A stretch of DNA of 35,778 nucleotides from Cruoricaptor ignavus (GCA_030538575.1 JAUNTR010000003.1:1-35778); one strand, 5' to 3'; shown: positions 1 to 8,159, numbered from the stretch's first letter. Notes: generated from the sequence alone by a model not told the origin. Made by a program: numbers and translations.

Positions 1-11
1 AATTCGGACTG

Positions 12-41
12 CAAAAGTATAACTTATTTTTGAATTAGCAA
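12..41 (-). promoter_or_regulatory. Promoter copy 1 of 3 (TTG-N19-TACTTTTG), pointing left
   Basis: On the minus strand TACTTTTG (plus 12-19) is preceded after exactly 19 bases by TTG (plus 39-41). This matches the Bacteroidetes sigma-ABfr consensus TTG / TAnnTTTG. Transcription would leave the window leftwards. The upstream flank is strongly A/T-rich, like an UP element. Confidence 0.8.
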
Positions 42-135
42 AATATTTTTTGAAAAATTTTGAAAGTTTTTTTTAAACCTTAATTCTTAAATAATCTCTC
101 CTACGCTCCGTCTCTGTTGTTTCAAATTCGGACTG

Positions 136-165
136 CAAAAGTAAAACTTATTTTTGAATTGACAA
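136..165 (-). promoter_or_regulatory. Promoter copy 2 of 3 (TTG-N19-TACTTTTG), pointing left
   Basis: This has the same architecture as the copy at 12-41: TACTTTTG on the minus strand (136-143) and TTG (163-165) with a 19-base spacer. It lies 124 bp upstream of the first copy in the direction of transcription. Confidence 0.8.
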
Positions 166-260
166 AATATTTTTTGAAAAATTTTTGAAAGTTTTTTTTA
201 AACCTTAATTCTTAAATAATCTCTCCTACGCTCCGTCTCTGTTGTTTCAAATTCGGATTG

Positions 261-290
261 CAAAAATAGAACTTATTAATTATATGACAA
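261..290 (-). promoter_or_regulatory. Promoter copy 3 of 3 (TTG-N19-TATTTTTG), pointing left
   Basis: This is the most upstream copy: TATTTTTG on the minus strand (261-268) and TTG (288-290), again with a 19-base spacer. The spacer sequence has diverged from the other two copies while both boxes and their distance are kept, which argues that the promoter function is under selection. From 300 to 517 I see only A/T-rich DNA and no gene. Confidence 0.75.
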
Positions 291-517
291 AATATTTTAT
301 GACTTTTTTTGATGACTTTTACTAAAATATTGATTTACAGTTAAATAAATTTAATGGAAAGATGAAAGAATGGGAAATTAGACCTTTAAAACCTTTATTT
401 AATTATATCTAAAAGAAAAAATAGCATAATGAAACCTCTTTTGCATCAATTAAAAATATGAAAATAGCGTAATCAATTATTATTTTAAGATAAGGGATTT
501 AATCACAAAGAAATTTC

Positions 518-1195
518 CTAATCGTTTTTTCTATCGTAAACCGCCATGAGAAATTGAGCATAGGAGTTTTCTAATTTCACAAAATCGCCAGATTTTATGT
601 TTAATCCACCTTGGCTACCCGATTGGTCTGCCCTAACTCCGCCAGATAAAACTTGAAAATATTGTGTCGGTTGGTTTTCTTTATATCCCAAAACCAATTT
701 AGTTCCTAAAAATCCGCCAGAGGAAACGGTAACAATTTCGCCAGGATTTAAAATTAATTCCGAATAAGAGCGTGGTTCTATAATATAAGGTTGATTGTTG
801 ATTTTAATTTTTAAACTTTTGCGAGCGGAAGAAAAAAAATAAACTTTGTTTTCGGACAAGCCAATGTCTTCCTTATAATATAGATTGATGTAATAATGTT
901 CGGGATTGAATTTCTGCAAACCGCCATCTATGGTTTCTTGTTGTTTTATCGTGTATGCATTTGCACCGATGGTTTTGGCTTTTTTATAAATCTCGTTGAA
1001 GACCGTAGCATCGTCTTTTGAAAATCCCTGAACTTCTATCTCGCCAAGATATTCTGCTTTTTCTGTATCGGATGCTATATTGTAAAACCGCTTGTCATTA
1101 TTTTCGTTGAAATGTTCGGCTTTGCTGAGAGAAATGTATTGTGCGGAAACCAAAGTTGCAACGTATATATATAATAGTGTGAATATTTTTTTCAT
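518..1195 (-). CDS. Exported protein of unknown function, 225 aa
   Basis: I do not recognise a family. The protein starts with a signal peptide (MKK, a hydrophobic stretch to about residue 17, then VSAQ), so it should be exported across the inner membrane. There is no lipobox cysteine and no T9SS sorting domain. A conserved-looking segment around residues 45-90 (LGEIEVQGF...KKAKTIGANAY) resembles the small 'bacterial envelope stress' type folds in which a residue-rich Lys-Ala-xx-GAN-A helix follows a beta strand, but this is only a hint. The C-terminal half is beta-rich. A -7 box (TAACTTTG) lies 21 bp upstream and a terminator separates it from rfbD, so it appears to be monocistronic. Confidence 0.75.
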   Translation of the reverse strand: MKKIFTLLYIYVATLVSAQYISLSKAEHFNENNDKRFYNIASDTEKAEYLGEIEVQGFSKDDATVFNEIYKKAKTIGANAYTIKQQETIDGGLQKFNPEHYYINLYYKEDIGLSENKVYFFSSARKSLKIKINNQPYIIEPRSYSELILNPGEIVTVSSGGFLGTKLVLGYKENQPTQYFQVLSGGVRADQSGSQGGLNIKSGDFVKLENSYAQFLMAVYDRKND

Positions 1196-1215
1196 TTGCT
1201 GAAATAATGTTTCTC

Positions 1216-1223
1216 CAAAGTTA
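1216..1223 (-). promoter_or_regulatory. -7 box TAACTTTG of the exported protein gene
   Basis: CAAAGTTA on the plus strand reads TAACTTTG on the minus strand, 21 bases before the ATG at 1195. No TTG is found at the expected 17-23 base distance, so this is a -7-only match. Confidence 0.5.
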
Positions 1224-1270
1224 AGGTTTTTATTTTTTTAATTAAAATATAAATTGGTTGGTGTAACAAA

Positions 1271-1307
1271 AAAAATGCTTCAACCTGCAAAACGATTAAA
1301 GCATTTT
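1271..1307 (-). terminator. Rho-independent terminator after rfbD
   Basis: On the minus strand AAAATGCTT (from 1307) pairs with AAGCATTTT (ending near 1272) around a ~17-base loop, followed by a run of T. It lies directly downstream of the rfbD stop codon. Confidence 0.65.
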
Positions 1308-1322
1308 CAATTTTAATAATGA

Positions 1323-2192
1323 TTATTGTTCCTCTTGTTGCAAAATTTCTACACAATCTTGCAAACTGTGTTCCCAATGTTTTGGTTCTATATTATATAT
1401 ACGTTCTATTTTGTCCAAAGCCATCGTGCTGCGTTTTGGCCTTTTTGCAGGCGTAGGATATTGCTCGGTAGGAATTGGATTGAGCTTGATTGATGACTTG
1501 GCAAACTCCGCAATCTTCACCGTGAAATCGTACCAAGTGGTTTCGGGATAGTTGGAGAAATGAAAAATGCCATAGGTTTTTTGTTCAGAACTAATCATTT
1601 TCATAATGGTTTCTGCCAAATCGTTGGCATTGGTTGGTTGCCCATATTGGTCTGCAACGATATTCAACTCATCTTTTATTGAGAAAAGATGGAGCATAGT
1701 TTTTACAAAATTTTTATTAAATTCCGAATAAAGCCAAGAAGTTCTGATGATGATGGTTTGCGGATTTAATTCTAAAGCCGACTCTTCGCCCTTTCTTTTG
1801 GAAGCTCCGTAAACGCCTAATGGATTGGTAAAGTTTTCTTCATCATAAGAAATATTGGTTTCGCCATCGAAAACGTAATCGGTAGAAATGTGAACCAAAG
1901 TTGTTTTGTGTTTTGCACAAGATTCTGCCAAGTGGGCTACGCCATAAACATTGACGGCAAAGGCTTTTTCAGTTTCAGTTTCTGCTAAATCCACCGCTGT
2001 ATAAGCCGAAGCATTAATACAAAAATCGGGTTTGTAGTCCTCGAAATAATCTTCCACCGCAGAGGAATTTGTAATATCTAAGGTGTCGGAATCTGTAAAT
2101 TCAAAAATATATTGTTGCTGATATTCGCCTGATATTTTTTGTAAGCAATTTCCCAACTGCCCTTTTCCTCCGACAACGAGTATTTTTTTCAT
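1323..2192 (-). CDS. rfbD: dTDP-4-dehydrorhamnose reductase
   Basis: This enzyme catalyses the last step of dTDP-L-rhamnose synthesis, the NAD(P)H-dependent reduction of dTDP-4-keto-L-rhamnose in the cytoplasm. At 289 aa it has the usual family length. Visible motifs are the Rossmann glycine motif GGKGQLG (8-14), STDYVFDG (103-110) and the catalytic YxxxK as Y128-GAS-K132. The start is the only ATG fitting the Rossmann strand MKKILVVGG. The stop of the upstream thioesterase gene lies 11 bp before this ATG, so the two are probably co-transcribed. rfbA, rfbB and rfbC are not in the window, so this copy is separated from the rest of its pathway, a common arrangement in Flavobacteriia. Confidence 0.93.
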   Translation of the reverse strand: MKKILVVGGKGQLGNCLQKISGEYQQQYIFEFTDSDTLDITNSSAVEDYFEDYKPDFCINASAYTAVDLAETETEKAFAVNVYGVAHLAESCAKHKTTLVHISTDYVFDGETNISYDEENFTNPLGVYGASKRKGEESALELNPQTIIIRTSWLYSEFNKNFVKTMLHLFSIKDELNIVADQYGQPTNANDLAETIMKMISSEQKTYGIFHFSNYPETTWYDFTVKIAEFAKSSIKLNPIPTEQYPTPAKRPKRSTMALDKIERIYNIEPKHWEHSLQDCVEILQQEEQ

Positions 2193-2202
2193 AGCTTAAT
2201 AT

Positions 2203-2685
2203 TTATTTCTTTTTATTTAATTTTCTGAAATACTCCACTCGACTTTGGAAATCCTTTTCATCTAAATCTACAATATATTTGGTGAAAAACTCTTTGCGTT
2301 CATCGGAAAGAGATTCTGCTTTACGAGTTTTTAAGTTAAAATAAACAACCGTAATCCAAAGAACCGCGTTTACCGTTTTCTCATCCTCGCTTTTCATTAG
2401 GATTTCTACTTTGGATATTTTGTCTTTCAACTCTATCGCTTTACTGGAAATGGAAACCTTCACACCACTTCTCACTTCTTTCAGATAGGCAATTTCATTT
2501 TGTACTGCAATCCACGCACAACCCGTTTGTTTGGCATATTCCTCGTAAGTGAAACCATAAAATTCTTCCACGTGATCTTCTCTTGCATTGAGCATATACT
2601 CCAAATATTTCACATTATTCAGATGTCCGATAGGGTCGCAATCGCTGAAACGTATTTTCGCTGTTGTTGATATTTCTTTTTTCAT
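2203..2685 (-). CDS. Acyl-CoA thioesterase, 4HBT hotdog fold
   Basis: This is a hotdog-fold thioesterase that would hydrolyse acyl-CoA or acyl-ACP thioesters; the substrate cannot be read from sequence. The 4-hydroxybenzoyl-CoA thioesterase/YbgC signature D-x-D-x-x-G-H-x-N is intact as D15-x-D17-xx-G20-H21-x-N23, with D17 in the position of the catalytic aspartate. The length of 160 aa is typical. It has no signal peptide and is therefore cytoplasmic. It is upstream of rfbD in the same transcript with 10 untranslated bases between them; no pathway link to rhamnose synthesis is evident. A -7 box ends only about 4 bases before its ATG, so a leaderless or very short-leader mRNA is possible. Confidence 0.88.
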   Translation of the reverse strand: MKKEISTTAKIRFSDCDPIGHLNNVKYLEYMLNAREDHVEEFYGFTYEEYAKQTGCAWIAVQNEIAYLKEVRSGVKVSISSKAIELKDKISKVEILMKSEDEKTVNAVLWITVVYFNLKTRKAESLSDERKEFFTKYIVDLDEKDFQSRVEYFRKLNKKK

Positions 2686-2689
2686 TTCA

Positions 2690-2697
2690 CAAAAATA
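2690..2697 (-). promoter_or_regulatory. -7 box TATTTTTG for the thioesterase-rfbD transcript
   Basis: CAAAAATA on the plus strand reads TATTTTTG on the minus strand. Its last base is only 4 nt from the ATG at 2685, so transcription would begin at or next to the start codon. Confidence 0.45.
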
Positions 2698-2698
2698 G

Positions 2699-2728
2699 AA
2701 AAAACCACCTTTATAAAGATGGTTTTTT
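2699..2728. terminator. Terminator at the end of the bamA-ompH operon
   Basis: A near-perfect hairpin, AAAACCAcCTTTATAAAGaTGGTTTT, is flanked by A and T runs. It can work on both strands, but the minus-strand operon ending at 2755 is its natural client. Confidence 0.8.
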
Positions 2729-2754
2729 GGATTTAACTTTTTATAATTTAAGGA

Positions 2755-3255
2755 TTAAAGTCCTAATTCTTTTTTCACCGCAGGAGTTGCATCTGCACCA
2801 CCTCTGTAAATAAGCGCTGGATTGTTGGAATCGAAAACGAATTTCCATCCGTTAGCTTTAGAAACTTTTTCTACTGCATCGTAAAACTTTTTCTCAATTG
2901 GTGCATAAGCTGCATTTTGTCTTTCGGTAAAATCTTTTTGTGCAGCAGCTTGCATTTGCTCAATATTTTGTCTTAGTTTTTGCAATTCTGCATCTCTTTG
3001 CTCGTTTACTTGTTGTGTTTGTTTAGGAGCTTCTTCGGAATATTTTTTCAATAAATCTTGTGCAGACTGCATTTGTTTTTCGATTTCTGCACCTTTTGTT
3101 CTGGAAAAAGCTTCCAATTGCTCATCGGCTTTTTTCTTTTCTGGCATCAGAGATAGAACAGCAGACACATCCAAACTTGCTACTTCCTGAGCTTTTGCAA
3201 CTCCTACAGATAGAAACATCATCACTGCTGCAAATAATACACTTAATTTTTTCAT
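2755..3255 (-). CDS. OmpH/Skp-family periplasmic chaperone (distal copy)
   Basis: This is a periplasmic chaperone of the Skp/OmpH type that holds unfolded outer-membrane proteins for delivery to the BAM complex. It has a clear signal peptide (MKKLSVLFAAVMMFLSVGVAKAQ) and then the family's start strand (VASLDVSAVLSLMPEKKKADEQL). A long charged helical middle (about 45-125) rich in K, E and Q would form the tentacle coiled coils. The end strand (WKFVFDSNNPALIYRGG) has the usual 'D-x-SN-P-x-I-Y' form. At 166 aa it is normal length. It is the last gene of the bamA operon, 76 bp after the other ompH copy, with a strong terminator 27 bp downstream. Confidence 0.88.
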   Translation of the reverse strand: MKKLSVLFAAVMMFLSVGVAKAQEVASLDVSAVLSLMPEKKKADEQLEAFSRTKGAEIEKQMQSAQDLLKKYSEEAPKQTQQVNEQRDAELQKLRQNIEQMQAAAQKDFTERQNAAYAPIEKKFYDAVEKVSKANGWKFVFDSNNPALIYRGGADATPAVKKELGL

Positions 3256-3331
3256 AATAGGTTGTTAAATAATTTAATTGTTTGTTTTAATAATATTTTT
3301 TTTGATTGTTTGTTTCCCAAAAAGTTAAATT

Positions 3332-3853
3332 TTACTTCTTCTGATTTTTGAGCAACAAATCTAACACTTTATCTGTATAATCGTATCTATTTTCTAAAAA
3401 AATTACACTCACGTTATTACTTTTATCAAGAACTATGCCCAGACTGTTTTTTTCGGACATTGTTTTTATGGCATTCCATATTTGGTCTTGGAAAGGTTTT
3501 GTAAGTGCAGCTCTGGTTTTATTGATTTCTCCGTTCGTTCCAAAACGTGCATTTACAAGGTCTTTTATTTTCTTATCCAAATCTTGTACTTCTTTTTCTC
3601 TCTGCTTCAATTGGTCGCCTATCAAAAGTACTTTTTCATTTTCAAAAGCCAATTTTTTAGACTCGTAATCCGTCTGCATTTGCTGGATTTCTTTTTCCCA
3701 ATTTTGTATTTGTGCATTAAGTCTTGTTTCCGCTTCTTTATATTGTGGCAATTTAGATAAAATATAATTGGTATCTACCACGCCGATTTTTTGCGACCAA
3801 ACCAAACTTGATAAGAATAATGCAAAGAGAGCGATGATTTTTGTTGCTTTCAT
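3332..3853 (-). CDS. OmpH/Skp-family periplasmic chaperone (proximal copy)
   Basis: This is a second Skp/OmpH paralogue, 173 aa from the chosen start. The frame is open to 3943, but the extra N-terminal 30 residues overlap the bamA coding end and hide the signal peptide. The ATG at 3853 gives a proper one (MKATKIIALFALFLSSLVWSQ). Mature features are the strand KIGVVDTNYILSKLPQYKEAE, a helical segment (about 45-130) and the terminal strand LGIVLDKSNNVSVIFLENRYDYT. The C-terminus (VLDLLLKNQKK) is specific to the Bacteroidetes copies. It follows bamA by about 53 bp in the same transcript, which fits a role in feeding barrels to BamA. Confidence 0.88.
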   Translation of the reverse strand: MKATKIIALFALFLSSLVWSQKIGVVDTNYILSKLPQYKEAETRLNAQIQNWEKEIQQMQTDYESKKLAFENEKVLLIGDQLKQREKEVQDLDKKIKDLVNARFGTNGEINKTRAALTKPFQDQIWNAIKTMSEKNSLGIVLDKSNNVSVIFLENRYDYTDKVLDLLLKNQKK

Positions 3854-3906
3854 TTTTTCTAAAATTTTAAAAGTCATTAATACTAAAAACTTAAACTGAA
3901 TAAAGA

Positions 3907-6453
3907 TTACAGCGTTTGGTTCATTAGGAAGTGAGTTTTCCATCCAGATGGTTCGCTGCTACCGATAGTTCCATCGAAGCCATAAGCAAAATCAAACCCG
4001 ATAAGTCCGAATGCTCCCATATAAACTCTAATCCCAATACCTGCCGAACGTCTCAACTGAAATGGATTGTAACTTCCCCAAGAGTTCCAAGCATTACCAC
4101 CTTCTACAAAACTCAATGCATAAATTTTCGCCGTTTGGTTCATAGAAATCGGGTATCGCAATTCCGCAGAAAATCTGTTGTAAATTGTCGCACCACCATA
4201 AGGCGTAACATCGTAAGGCGTTCCCGAAGTGTAACCTGTGGTAGAAGCATTTTCGTAACCACGAAGTGGGATAAGTTCTCGACCATCGAAACGACCATTA
4301 AATAATCCTACACCTCCCATATAAAATCTCTCGAATGGTGGAGCTCCCAACTCTTTGTTATAACCATCCATAAAGCCCATTTCAGCTGTAGTTCTAAGGA
4401 CTAATTTCCCAATAACCGTATTGTAAGCATCGGCTTTGAATTTCACTTTATAAAACTCCATCCACTCGTATTTTTTGGTTGCGGACATTGTAGAATAATC
4501 TTTATTACTGAATAAAGAATATGGTGGAGTGAATTTTACCGAAGCCTCTATATTAGAACCTGTTGTTGGGAAAATAGGGTCAAAACCTGCCGAGTTTCTA
4601 CTCAAACCGATATTGAATGAGAAGTTTTTAGCATTACCATTATATTCCGTAGTGTTCCCAAACTGGAACGGATAGTTTTTGAAATCATAACTTTGGAACT
4701 GGATTCCCGTGTAAAGCGAGAACCAGTTATCCGGCCAAGACAATTGGGAATTGAGCCCTGCGGTTACAGAGAAGATATTCAATCTTTGGGAATTGCCATT
4801 CATATCCGAATAGTTTACTCGGGAATAGTTGGTTCCTACGGAAAGTGCCGTTGGTCTTTTACCAAAAAGCCAAGGTTCTACAAAATTAATCCCATAGTTT
4901 TGGAAAAACTGTCCCGCTTGTGCCTGTATGGAAAGCGTTTGCCCATCACCTTGTGGTACAGGTTTGAAATCTTTCAACTTCAAGAAATTTCTCAAAGAAA
5001 AATTATTAAACGTAAGTCCCAATGTTCCGATGAATGAACTACCACCATAGCCCGCTTGTAATTGCACCTGCGAAGAACCTTTTTCTACAACCGTCCAATG
5101 CAAATCTACTGTATTATCTTGCGGATTTGGTTTTACGTCTTGTCCCAACTGTTGAGGGTCAAAGTACGGCAAACCTGCCAATGTAAAATAGGTTCTTTTT
5201 ATTTCCTTTTTAGAAAACAAATCCCCAGGTTTTGTATATAAAGAACGCAAAACAACGTGGTCGTGCGTTGTGGTATTTCCAGACCAAGTAATTCTGTTCC
5301 AAGCCGCTTTTTCACCTTCATTAATTCTGATTTCCAAATTGATGGAATCGCCAACCACAGATTTTTCTACGGGAGTAACTTGGGAGAAAAGATAACCATT
5401 GTTCAGGTAAAGCGAACGGATATCGGTATCGTCTTCTTGCCCACCGTCTTCGCCCACTTTTTTATTAAAGCCAACAGCATCGTAAATATCTCCTGTTTTG
5501 TAGCCTAATAATTTTTGTAGAACTTCGGTGGAATAAACCGTGTTGCCCAAAAATGTAATATCACCGATGTAATATTTTTTACCTTCGCTAAGGTTTATTT
5601 TGATATCGAAATTATTTTTCGGATTTCTCCATACAGAATCGGATACGATAACCGCATCCCTAAATCCTAAGGATTGATAATAACTGATGAGGGATTTTTT
5701 GTCTTCCTCATACTTATCTTTCACAAATTTAGATGATTTCAAAATCCCACCAATACCGAATCTTTTTTGCTTGGTATTTTTAAGACCTTTTTTCTTTAAT
5801 TTTCCAGCTGAAACATTTTCATTTCCTGTGAAGGTTATTTTATCTATTTTTATTCTTTTACCTTTTGCCACATCTATCGTCCAATCTACCATATTAGGGT
5901 CTTTGGCATTTTCTTTATCCTCAATGGAAACTTTGGCATCGGCAAAACCTTTGTTGATATAATCTTGCGGAATTTTTGTTTTCAGGGTAGAAACCAAATC
6001 GTTGGTAATTTTTGTTCCCGGGTTTAGATTATAATCTTTCACCAGTTTTTCCCTTTTACTTTTATTCATTCCCTTGCCTGTGAAGTTGATTTCGCCAAGT
6101 TCTTTCAAATCTTCCAAAAGAAATCTTAGAACAACTTGCTCGCCTTCTATACTATCTACATAAACCTCTACTTCGGAGAACTGGTTTTGTTCCCAAAGTT
6201 TTTTTATGGCATTGCTAATTTTCAGTCCTGGGATTTCTACACGCTCGTTTTTATTAAGCCCTGTAAATCTTAAGACTTGTGCTGGGGAATATTTTTTTAC
6301 GCCATCGATAACGATGTCTTTCAGGATATAAGTTCCGGGTTGTGTTGGTTCTACTACCGTACTTTCCTGATTGGGATTTTGTTGTGGTGTAACCTGCCCA
6401 TAAAAATAGGTGGAGGCTGCAAACATCACGATGGGTATGAATTTCAATTTCAT
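3907..6453 (-). CDS. bamA: Outer membrane protein assembly factor BamA
   Basis: This is the essential Omp85 protein that inserts beta-barrel proteins into the outer membrane. The 848 aa length suits Bacteroidetes BamA. A signal peptide (residues 1-19, ending FYG) is followed by about five POTRA domains (roughly 48-440; several begin with the typical I-x-F-x-GN pattern, e.g. ITFTGNENVSAGKL and ITFLGNTVYSTEVL) and a 16-strand barrel (about 470-848). The conserved L6 loop motif is present as LRGY (730-733; family consensus VRGF/Y). The C-terminal strand ends THFLMNQTL rather than in a terminal aromatic residue. It lies 25 bp downstream of uppS and upstream of two ompH genes, the standard flavobacterial order. 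Confidence 0.96.
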   Translation of the reverse strand: MKLKFIPIVMFAASTYFYGQVTPQQNPNQESTVVEPTQPGTYILKDIVIDGVKKYSPAQVLRFTGLNKNERVEIPGLKISNAIKKLWEQNQFSEVEVYVDSIEGEQVVLRFLLEDLKELGEINFTGKGMNKSKREKLVKDYNLNPGTKITNDLVSTLKTKIPQDYINKGFADAKVSIEDKENAKDPNMVDWTIDVAKGKRIKIDKITFTGNENVSAGKLKKKGLKNTKQKRFGIGGILKSSKFVKDKYEEDKKSLISYYQSLGFRDAVIVSDSVWRNPKNNFDIKINLSEGKKYYIGDITFLGNTVYSTEVLQKLLGYKTGDIYDAVGFNKKVGEDGGQEDDTDIRSLYLNNGYLFSQVTPVEKSVVGDSINLEIRINEGEKAAWNRITWSGNTTTHDHVVLRSLYTKPGDLFSKKEIKRTYFTLAGLPYFDPQQLGQDVKPNPQDNTVDLHWTVVEKGSSQVQLQAGYGGSSFIGTLGLTFNNFSLRNFLKLKDFKPVPQGDGQTLSIQAQAGQFFQNYGINFVEPWLFGKRPTALSVGTNYSRVNYSDMNGNSQRLNIFSVTAGLNSQLSWPDNWFSLYTGIQFQSYDFKNYPFQFGNTTEYNGNAKNFSFNIGLSRNSAGFDPIFPTTGSNIEASVKFTPPYSLFSNKDYSTMSATKKYEWMEFYKVKFKADAYNTVIGKLVLRTTAEMGFMDGYNKELGAPPFERFYMGGVGLFNGRFDGRELIPLRGYENASTTGYTSGTPYDVTPYGGATIYNRFSAELRYPISMNQTAKIYALSFVEGGNAWNSWGSYNPFQLRRSAGIGIRVYMGAFGLIGFDFAYGFDGTIGSSEPSGWKTHFLMNQTL

Positions 6454-6478
6454 CTTCTATATAATAAATCTATCCTTT

Positions 6479-7225
6479 TTATTTTTGTTCTAATTGTTCA
6501 CTGGTTTTGCCGTATCGTCTTTCTTTGTTTTGATAATTTGCAATACATTTGAAAAACTCTTCTTTGGTAAAATCTGGCCAAAGCACATCTAAAAATTGCA
6601 ATTCGGCATAGGCAATTTGCCAAAGGAGAAAGTTACTAATCCTAACCTCTCCGCTGGTTCTTATCATTAAATCTACTGGCGGAAAATCTTTGGTGTAAAG
6701 GTGATTTTCAAAAAGTTCTTCTGTAATATCATCTTCGGTTATTTCCCCATCTTTTACTTTTTTGCTAATGGTTTTTACAGCGTTTAGGATTTCTTTTTGC
6801 GAACCGTAACTTAATGCCAAAATAAGATTTCCTTTCGTATTATTTTTAGTAAGTTCTACCACATTCATCAGTTGGTCTTTTACCAATGCTGGCAGTTTTT
6901 CTATATCTCCTATTACGTGCATTCGCAGACCTTTGGTGTATATTTCTTCGGCTTCCAGCAAAAGAGTTTCGGAGAGTAATGACATTAGTGAACTGACTTC
7001 GTCTTCTGGACGATTCCAATTTTCTGATGAGAAAGTGTATAGTGTAAGGAACGGAATATTGATTTCGTTACAAGCATTAATAGCATTTCTCACGGCTTTT
7101 ATGGCATTTTTGTGTCCGAAGGTTCTTTCTTCTCCTCGGGATTTTGCCCATCTGCCATTCCCATCCATAATTATGGCTACGTGTTGCGGTAGTTTTTCGG
7201 GATTTATTTGTTCTTTATACGTCAT
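6479..7225 (-). CDS. uppS: Isoprenyl (undecaprenyl diphosphate) synthase
   Basis: This cis-prenyltransferase condenses FPP with IPP units to make undecaprenyl diphosphate, the lipid carrier for peptidoglycan and capsule units. Family signatures are HVAIIMDGNGRWAK near the N-terminus (catalytic Asp is D21 from the chosen start), the FGH substrate loop, YTFSSENWNRP, and the C-terminal IRTSGEVRISNFLLWQ-AYAEL block. Two ATGs are available, at 7231 and 7225. I use the second because the first overlaps the stop of the preceding gene and MTYKEQINPEKLPQH matches the usual N-terminus; the choice is weak. It is translationally coupled to the DUF6089 gene (TAA directly followed by ATG). Confidence 0.94.
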   Translation of the reverse strand: MTYKEQINPEKLPQHVAIIMDGNGRWAKSRGEERTFGHKNAIKAVRNAINACNEINIPFLTLYTFSSENWNRPEDEVSSLMSLLSETLLLEAEEIYTKGLRMHVIGDIEKLPALVKDQLMNVVELTKNNTKGNLILALSYGSQKEILNAVKTISKKVKDGEITEDDITEELFENHLYTKDFPPVDLMIRTSGEVRISNFLLWQIAYAELQFLDVLWPDFTKEEFFKCIANYQNKERRYGKTSEQLEQK

Positions 7226-7231
7226 TATCAT

Positions 7232-8119
7232 TTATTCGCAATAGCACGGTGGCCTGCCAAAAGAGTAGGTTAAACTTAGGGTGATACTATTTATCCAATC
7301 TTTGGAATTTGGGTTTCCTACATTTCTTTGTTCCAAATAAGCGTCTGCTCTTTCTCGGGCAACAGAAACGTAGGGTTGTTGTTGCAACAAAGAGCGATTG
7401 CTACCCTCTTGCAAAATATCTCTGTTATAGGTAAGTCTTGTATCTTTGTCATCTATCACGCTATAATCCAAAGCATCGGAAAATGTGGGTCTGAACATTA
7501 TCTCTCCAGAAATCGCCCAATTGTAATTGAACTTATATTTGAGTCCTACACCAAACGGCACCGACATGACCATTTTGGTTGCATTAGCCGTTTCTACGGT
7601 AGTTACAAAATCATCATCTGTTGTGGGCATTTGTGCAGTTCCTGCTGTATCTCTATTAAAATCGTTTACAAAAGTTACTCTGTTCACACTGTAAAATAAA
7701 CCTCCCAATCCACCGAAGATATATGGGCTGAGCATACTTTTCTGCTCATTATTTACAGGAAAAAAATTGTATTCAAAAAGCACATCTACTTCTGCCCCGG
7801 AATTGGTACCAGAAAGCCCTCTATTCTTACGGTAAGTTTCCTTCGCATAACGGTCGTTAAACTGCACATGACTGTATCCCAAATCGAAACGTAAACTTTG
7901 GTAAGGATTAAAATTCATTCTATAAATAATTCCACCATAAAAGGGAATCCCGTGTTCGCTAATGCTCTTGGAAAAAGGTTTCTGCAAAATATAATTAGTC
8001 CTACCAATATCTCCTACCAAATTGCTCATCCCCATACGCACACCCAACTCGTGTCGCTGTGCACCAAGAGTTGCGAACCATATAGTAAAGAGTAGAATAA
8101 TATTTTTTTTATTTAGCAT
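7232..8119 (-). CDS. DUF6089-family outer-membrane beta-barrel protein
   Basis: This is a probable small outer-membrane beta-barrel of the DUF6089 family, which in Flavobacteriia regularly precedes uppS-bamA; its function is unknown. The signal peptide is MLNKKNIILLFTIWFATLGAQ. The mature part has alternating beta strands of OmpA-like barrel style, beginning ELGVRMGMSNLVGDIGRT and including FGVGLKYKFNYNWAISGEIMFRPTFSDALDYS. The end ITLSLTYSFGRPPCYCE carries two cysteines. The frame is open to 8173, but only the ATG at 8119 puts a signal peptide at the N-terminus, and a -7 box lies 41 bp upstream. It is the first gene of the envelope-biogenesis operon. Confidence 0.85.
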   Translation of the reverse strand: MLNKKNIILLFTIWFATLGAQRHELGVRMGMSNLVGDIGRTNYILQKPFSKSISEHGIPFYGGIIYRMNFNPYQSLRFDLGYSHVQFNDRYAKETYRKNRGLSGTNSGAEVDVLFEYNFFPVNNEQKSMLSPYIFGGLGGLFYSVNRVTFVNDFNRDTAGTAQMPTTDDDFVTTVETANATKMVMSVPFGVGLKYKFNYNWAISGEIMFRPTFSDALDYSVIDDKDTRLTYNRDILQEGSNRSLLQQQPYVSVARERADAYLEQRNVGNPNSKDWINSITLSLTYSFGRPPCYCE

Positions 8120-8159
8120 TATTAATATGGGCTTTGTAAAACATTTTCTGAAATCTGTG

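Larger units (their letters stand above)
1..300 (-). repeat. Tandem ~124-bp promoter-bearing repeat, two full copies plus one partial
   Basis: Two nearly identical direct repeats occupy 1-124 and 125-249. A third, diverged partial copy starts at 250 and loses similarity around 300. Each begins AATTCGG(A)CTGCAAAA and, read on the minus strand, contains a full flavobacterial promoter followed by a short conserved leader. The conserved stretch also includes the segment around CTCCTACGCTCCGTCTC. No reading frame runs through the repeats. The cut-off at base 1 suggests that the array, or the transcribed gene, continues to the left. Confidence 0.9.

Noticed and set aside
1192-1377. 61-aa minus-strand protein at the end of rfbD
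   Set aside because: It overlaps the rfbD C-terminus, the terminator hairpin and the start of the next gene in another frame. No signal or motif supports it.
3853-3943. Longer N-terminus for the proximal OmpH protein
   Set aside because: The extra 30 residues overlap the bamA end and would bury the signal peptide that begins at 3853.
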